This document shows positions 61,288 to 64,000 of a stretch of DNA of 64,000 nt, piece after piece (position 1 is the stretch's first letter; every line of letters starts with the position of its first letter). The stretch comes from Nitrospira sp. (GTDB lineage Bacteria > Nitrospirota > Nitrospiria > Nitrospirales > Nitrospiraceae): positions 118,155 through 182,154 of the forward strand of contig JAFEBH010000019.1 in the NCBI GenBank assembly GCA_018242765.1, in the 5' to 3' direction. The translations under genes and the position numbers were made by a program. Below the pieces are notes generated by a model. It was not told the origin of the DNA and searched no databases. It saw only the letters and a list, made by a program, of their open reading frames with translations.

Positions 61288-61494
61288 TCAGGGTTGGTCG
61301 TCGTCCGGACCTCCCCGTATCAATAATACGGCCGCAACAATGACGTAGGCGGCAACCGGAATCACCCACAGGATCTTGGTACTGTTAAACCCCGTCGTGT
61401 CGAACCCCAGGAACAGCCAGATCGGCTCATGAATCACGATAAAGATCGCCAACATTGCAAAACCCAGCCAGTTAGTCCAACGCATGCCCATCAT
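61288..61494 (-). CDS. Small two-helix membrane protein, tandem paralogue 2
   Basis: From the ATG at 61494 it has 68 residues with two helices, the first after MMGMRWTNWLG and the second in ILWVIPVAAYVIVAAVLLIR. It is longer than its tandem partner by a loop containing FLGFDTTGFN. A decayed third copy lies near 34310-34490, upstream of the CDF gene. An AAAGGAG lies about 10 bases upstream. It belongs to the cluster between the CzcI-like gene and czcC. Confidence 0.65.
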   Translation of the reverse strand: MMGMRWTNWLGFAMLAIFIVIHEPIWLFLGFDTTGFNSTKILWVIPVAAYVIVAAVLLIRGGPDDDQP

Positions 61495-61667
61495 GATGAG
61501 ATTGCTCCTTTCGTTCACCTCTCGATCTTGTATTGAGCCATCGTTCATGCGCGGCAGCGTGCCTGCTGCCGATAAGCTCATGATCGTATAGTGCGGCAAA
61601 CTTCATTGTCCGCATGGCAGACAATGCTAGCCTTGCTCGCACTATGTGCAACGTTTCTGGTGATGCG

Positions 61668-61982
61668 TTAGATGCTGAGGGGAGGATGGAAAAGAGACAC
61701 GACGAAGGTTGGCACGTATAGCGTGTGACTTGAGCTTACATCATCTGTGTGAGGAGACAGGATCTCAAGAACGGCAAGGAATACCGACTGGAATATAAAG
61801 TGACAAGGACATCCATGATTCGATACGTTCTCCTCAGTTACCGGAGAGCCGCCCACTATTTCAGCTTGGGCTGAATGGATCGCAACTTGCCACTCACCAA
61901 GACACGGGAGGCCCGTAAGTTGGACTCCAAGGAGGAGAACCAGTCCGATGAGCAGCAGGTTTGAGTATCTACGCTCTAACAT
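61668..61982 (-). CDS. CzcI-like small exported protein (second copy)
   Basis: From the Met at 61982 it has 104 residues and parallels 44728-45045: LLLIGLVLLLGVQLTGLPCL, GCPCHFIFQSVFLAVLEI and the end VPTFVVSLFHPPLSI. Since the middle (AEIVGGSPVTEENVSN) has diverged while the signal, C-x-C-H and C-terminal blocks are kept, these blocks are probably functional. It heads the cluster that contains the second czcC. Confidence 0.65.
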   Translation of the reverse strand: MLERRYSNLLLIGLVLLLGVQLTGLPCLGEWQVAIHSAQAEIVGGSPVTEENVSNHGCPCHFIFQSVFLAVLEILSPHTDDVSSSHTLYVPTFVVSLFHPPLSI

Positions 61983-62021
61983 TATTCCAAAATAATAGCA
62001 TAGACCTTGTGCCCATCGCAC

Positions 62022-62439
62022 ATTATTGGAGGGAAGCCGGGATAACGGAACTTTCTCTCATATGACTGATTTGCCTTGGGTTGTCCATCACTTCTGTCCT
62101 ATGGCCACCAGTGATCGCTCAACCTGTTCGAGCGTTCCGTTGAAGGTGTCCTCACGGATCTGAGAAATGCCTTCTATATTCTCATATTTAATCCTGACAG
62201 ACTATGAGAAAGGCGTCACCGCCGGACATTGACCTCGTATCACGAAGGGGAGAGCGAAGATGGATCATAGCGTGGGGATGCTCTAGAAATCCAACAAGAA
62301 TAAGTATATATACGTTGAAAAGAGGCTCGGTTGGATGAAGGGTGTATCATCTGAGCATGAGGCGAGCGGGCTATGTTGATGGATGCGTAATGCAACAGAT
62401 GGACTAGTCTGATTCTTTTGAGTCAGAGGATCGCGCGCC
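62022..62439. other. Intergenic stretch without a supported gene
   Basis: About 420 bases, more AT-rich than the surroundings around 62280-62350. It forms the border between the metal genes and the conjugation gene. No attachment site, repeat or RNA gene could be made out by eye. Confidence 0.3.
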
Positions 62440-62829
62440 ATGTCTGTGTCGCACCCTCAGTCAATCACGCGTAAAAAGTCGACGAGTTCATCCCGAACGA
62501 GACAGGGAAATGGCGTGTCGAGCCCTGTCCGTCATCTCAAAGAACAGACGGAGTCTCCACCGATGACCGTCTGTGCACGATACGATGTGTTACGGGCCCT
62601 GGCTCACGCGTCAGGCGTCGAACAAATCACTCTGTGGGCGATTCCGAATAAAAAATATCAGGTGAGTTTTCGGATTAAGAACCAAGAGCATGAATGGTAT
62701 CTCTCAACCCTGCGGAATAAAGCGAAGCCTCGTGCATTCGTGAATCTGGGTGCGGCGGCCCATATCGCCTATGGAATCGCCCAAGCCCCGATCATGATCG
62801 TGAACATGTCAAAAGCGCTGCAGAAGTAA
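62440..62829 (+). CDS. Hypothetical protein upstream of trbB
   Basis: A 129-residue protein with a Ser/Thr/Arg-rich disordered N-terminus (about 40 residues) and a folded part (YDVLRALAHASGVEQITLWA, EWYLSTLRNKAKPRAFVNLG, AAAHIAYGIAQAPIMIVN). No signal peptide or transmembrane helix is certain. It lies 227 bp before trbB on the same strand, so it is probably a regulatory or accessory gene of the conjugation module. I cannot name the family. Confidence 0.6.
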   Translation: MSVSHPQSITRKKSTSSSRTRQGNGVSSPVRHLKEQTESPPMTVCARYDVLRALAHASGVEQITLWAIPNKKYQVSFRIKNQEHEWYLSTLRNKAKPRAFVNLGAAAHIAYGIAQAPIMIVNMSKALQK

Positions 62830-63073
62830 CCCGTCCGTGTCAGTGTCCTCCACCGCCTACACTTTTCAGTAAATACGGCCTTTCTGTAGAGGCCCGTCCC
62901 TACACGTCCATACACTGCAGAAATAATTATCGCTCTATGCAGAATAGTATCTTGACATGCGAGATGCATCCGCGTAGTAGTGCAAACGAAATATGACTAG
63001 GCAATACTTAATAGGTACAATACGTATGCGGTTGTGCATGCCTATCTCGTAAATGGTGAGCACAAGCCATCGC

Positions 63074-64000
63074 ATGGATGACGGACCCTCGACGAGAGAA
63101 CGAGCCCGCCGGATGATTGAACGGGATATGGGCGCACCGCTACTTGGAACTCTCAATGACCCCCGGACCGTCGAAGTCATGCTGAACGCCGATGGTCGGC
63201 TCTGGTGTGAACGGCTCGGGCAGGGGATGGAGTGTATCGGGACCTTTCCCGCCGCCCGCGCGGAAGCCATCATCAAAACCGTGGCGGGGTTTCATCGCAA
63301 AGAAATCACGCGCCAGTCTCCCTACCTCGACGGGGAATTTCCCCTCGACGGCTCCCGCTTCGCCGCGCAGATCCCACCGATCGTGCCAGCGCCGACGTTT
63401 GCGATCCGAAAACGGGCGCTCGCGGTGTTCCGACTCGAGCAGTATGTGGAGCAGGGGATCATGACGGCGCGGCAGCGAGACGTGCTCCTCACCGCCATTG
63501 CCACTCGGCGCAACATCCTCGTGGTCGGCGGGACCGGGTCGGGCAAGACCACGCTGGTAAATGCGCTGATCGACACGATGATGGACACCTTTCCCCGTCT
63601 GCGCGTGTTCATCTTCGAGGACACCGCCGAAATCCAATGCCGTGCCGACAACTGCGTGCAATACCACACCACCGTGGACGTCACGATGGCGAAGCTCTTG
63701 AAGATTTCCATGCGCATGCGGCCCGATACCATCTTAGTCGGCGAAGTCCGAGGGCCGGAAGCCTTGGATCTGCTCATGGCCTGGAACAGCGGCCATGAAG
63801 GCGGCATTGCGACCTTGCATGCGAACAACGCCCGAGCCGGGCTCTCGAAGCTGGCGCTGTACATCAGCATGAATCAGGACTATCCCAAACCCATTGAACC
63901 GCTGATCGCCGAAGCCGTGCAGGTCGTGGTGCACATCACGCGCTGTGCGGAGGGGCGCCGCGTTGAAGACATTCTCGAAGTCCAAGGCTATGAGAACGGC
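63074..64000 (+). CDS. trbB: Conjugal transfer ATPase TrbB (incomplete at the window end)
   Basis: A VirB11-type secretion ATPase that powers mating-pair formation and pilus dynamics at the inner membrane. From the ATG at 63074 (or GTG at 63056) at least 309 residues are seen: N-terminal PLLGTLNDPRTVEVMLNADG, RKRALAVFRLEQYVEQGIMT, Walker A VVGGTGSGKTTLVNAL near residue 152, Asp box FEDTAEIQCRA, Walker B TILVGEVRGPEALDLLMAWN, and His box GGIATLHANNARAGLSKLAL. TrbB genes of this type head the trb cluster of Tn4371-like ICEs and IncP plasmids. No stop codon lies within the window. Confidence 0.93.
   Translation, partial: MDDGPSTRERARRMIERDMGAPLLGTLNDPRTVEVMLNADGRLWCERLGQGMECIGTFPAARAEAIIKTVAGFHRKEITRQSPYLDGEFPLDGSRFAAQIPPIVPAPTFAIRKRALAVFRLEQYVEQGIMTARQRDVLLTAIATRRNILVVGGTGSGKTTLVNALIDTMMDTFPRLRVFIFEDTAEIQCRADNCVQYHTTVDVTMAKLLKISMRMRPDTILVGEVRGPEALDLLMAWNSGHEGGIATLHANNARAGLSKLALYISMNQDYPKPIEPLIAEAVQVVVHITRCAEGRRVEDILEVQGYENG

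Noticed and set aside
1..64000. CRISPR arrays, rRNA and tRNA genes
   Set aside because: No regularly spaced repeats, and no ribosomal or tRNA-like segments were recognised by eye on either strand. A covariance-model scan was not possible.

Overview
The window is a dense heavy-metal resistance and homeostasis region from a Gram-negative bacterium. It has outer-membrane factors, TonB and a TonB-dependent receptor, many lipoproteins, and an estimated GC content in the mid to high 50s percent. The gene content (RND pumps, small Cys/His exported proteins, Met-rich lipoproteins, a DUF1207 protein, many IS and pseudogene scars) fits a Nitrospira-like member of the Nitrospirota, or a proteobacterium. 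I cannot settle the lineage from sequence alone. No rRNA, tRNA or CRISPR array was seen. A conjugative trbB gene runs off the right edge, so at least that end looks like part of an integrative conjugative element or plasmid.

Layout. 1-680: remnants of a lipoprotein gene, an RND pump gene and a PiT phosphate transporter gene. 0.7-3.6 kb: first mercury locus, merTPFA, with divergent merR and a textbook MerR-type promoter. 3.8-7.4 kb: putative copper-handling operon (small exported protein, Cys-rich copper-storage-like four-helix protein, Met-rich lipoprotein, outer-membrane protein, small lipoprotein). 7.5-8.9 kb: membrane protein and 1-Cys peroxiredoxin. 9.2-20 kb: copper/silver operon (small exported protein, CusB, CusA, secreted protein, CusC, Met-rich lipoprotein, CopA with a one-base frameshift). 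20.1-22.95 kb: second mercury locus (merR, a merB::merT gene fusion, a periplasmic HMA protein, a carboxymuconolactone-decarboxylase-family protein). 23.1-27.8 kb: YnfA-family protein, broken MFS transporter, P1B ATPase with APC in place of CPC/SPC, SHOCT protein, CDF and IS5 fragments.

27.9-34 kb: an operon of a TonB-dependent receptor, a His-rich membrane protein, a TlpA-like thioredoxin, a Cys-bearing Asp-box beta-propeller, TonB and a His/Cys exported protein. It looks like a self-contained outer-membrane metal or metallophore handling unit and is my best candidate for an undescribed system. 34.1-38.9 kb: CDF and ZIP transporters among decayed duplicates. 38.9-45 kb: complete czcI-like/czcC/czcB/czcA operon. 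45-50.5 kb: pseudogene copy of the propeller gene, DUF1207 protein, orphan flgB, and remnants of IS3-type and ISKra4-type elements. 50.6-54.9 kb: a czcBA pair without czcC. 55-62 kb: cupredoxin-like protein, IS5 scar, and a czcC-headed cluster without czcB or czcA. 62.4-64 kb: conserved hypothetical and trbB.

The genes combine import into the cytoplasm for reduction (MerT/MerF/MerA), lysis of organomercurials (MerB), cytoplasm-to-periplasm export (P1B ATPases, CDF), transenvelope export (three RND pumps), periplasmic binding (HMA, cupredoxin, Met-rich lipoproteins) and possible copper storage. A recurrent theme is a short exported Cys/His protein heading each metal operon, placed like CzcI. 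The second theme is repeated duplication followed by decay of the same small set of metal genes.
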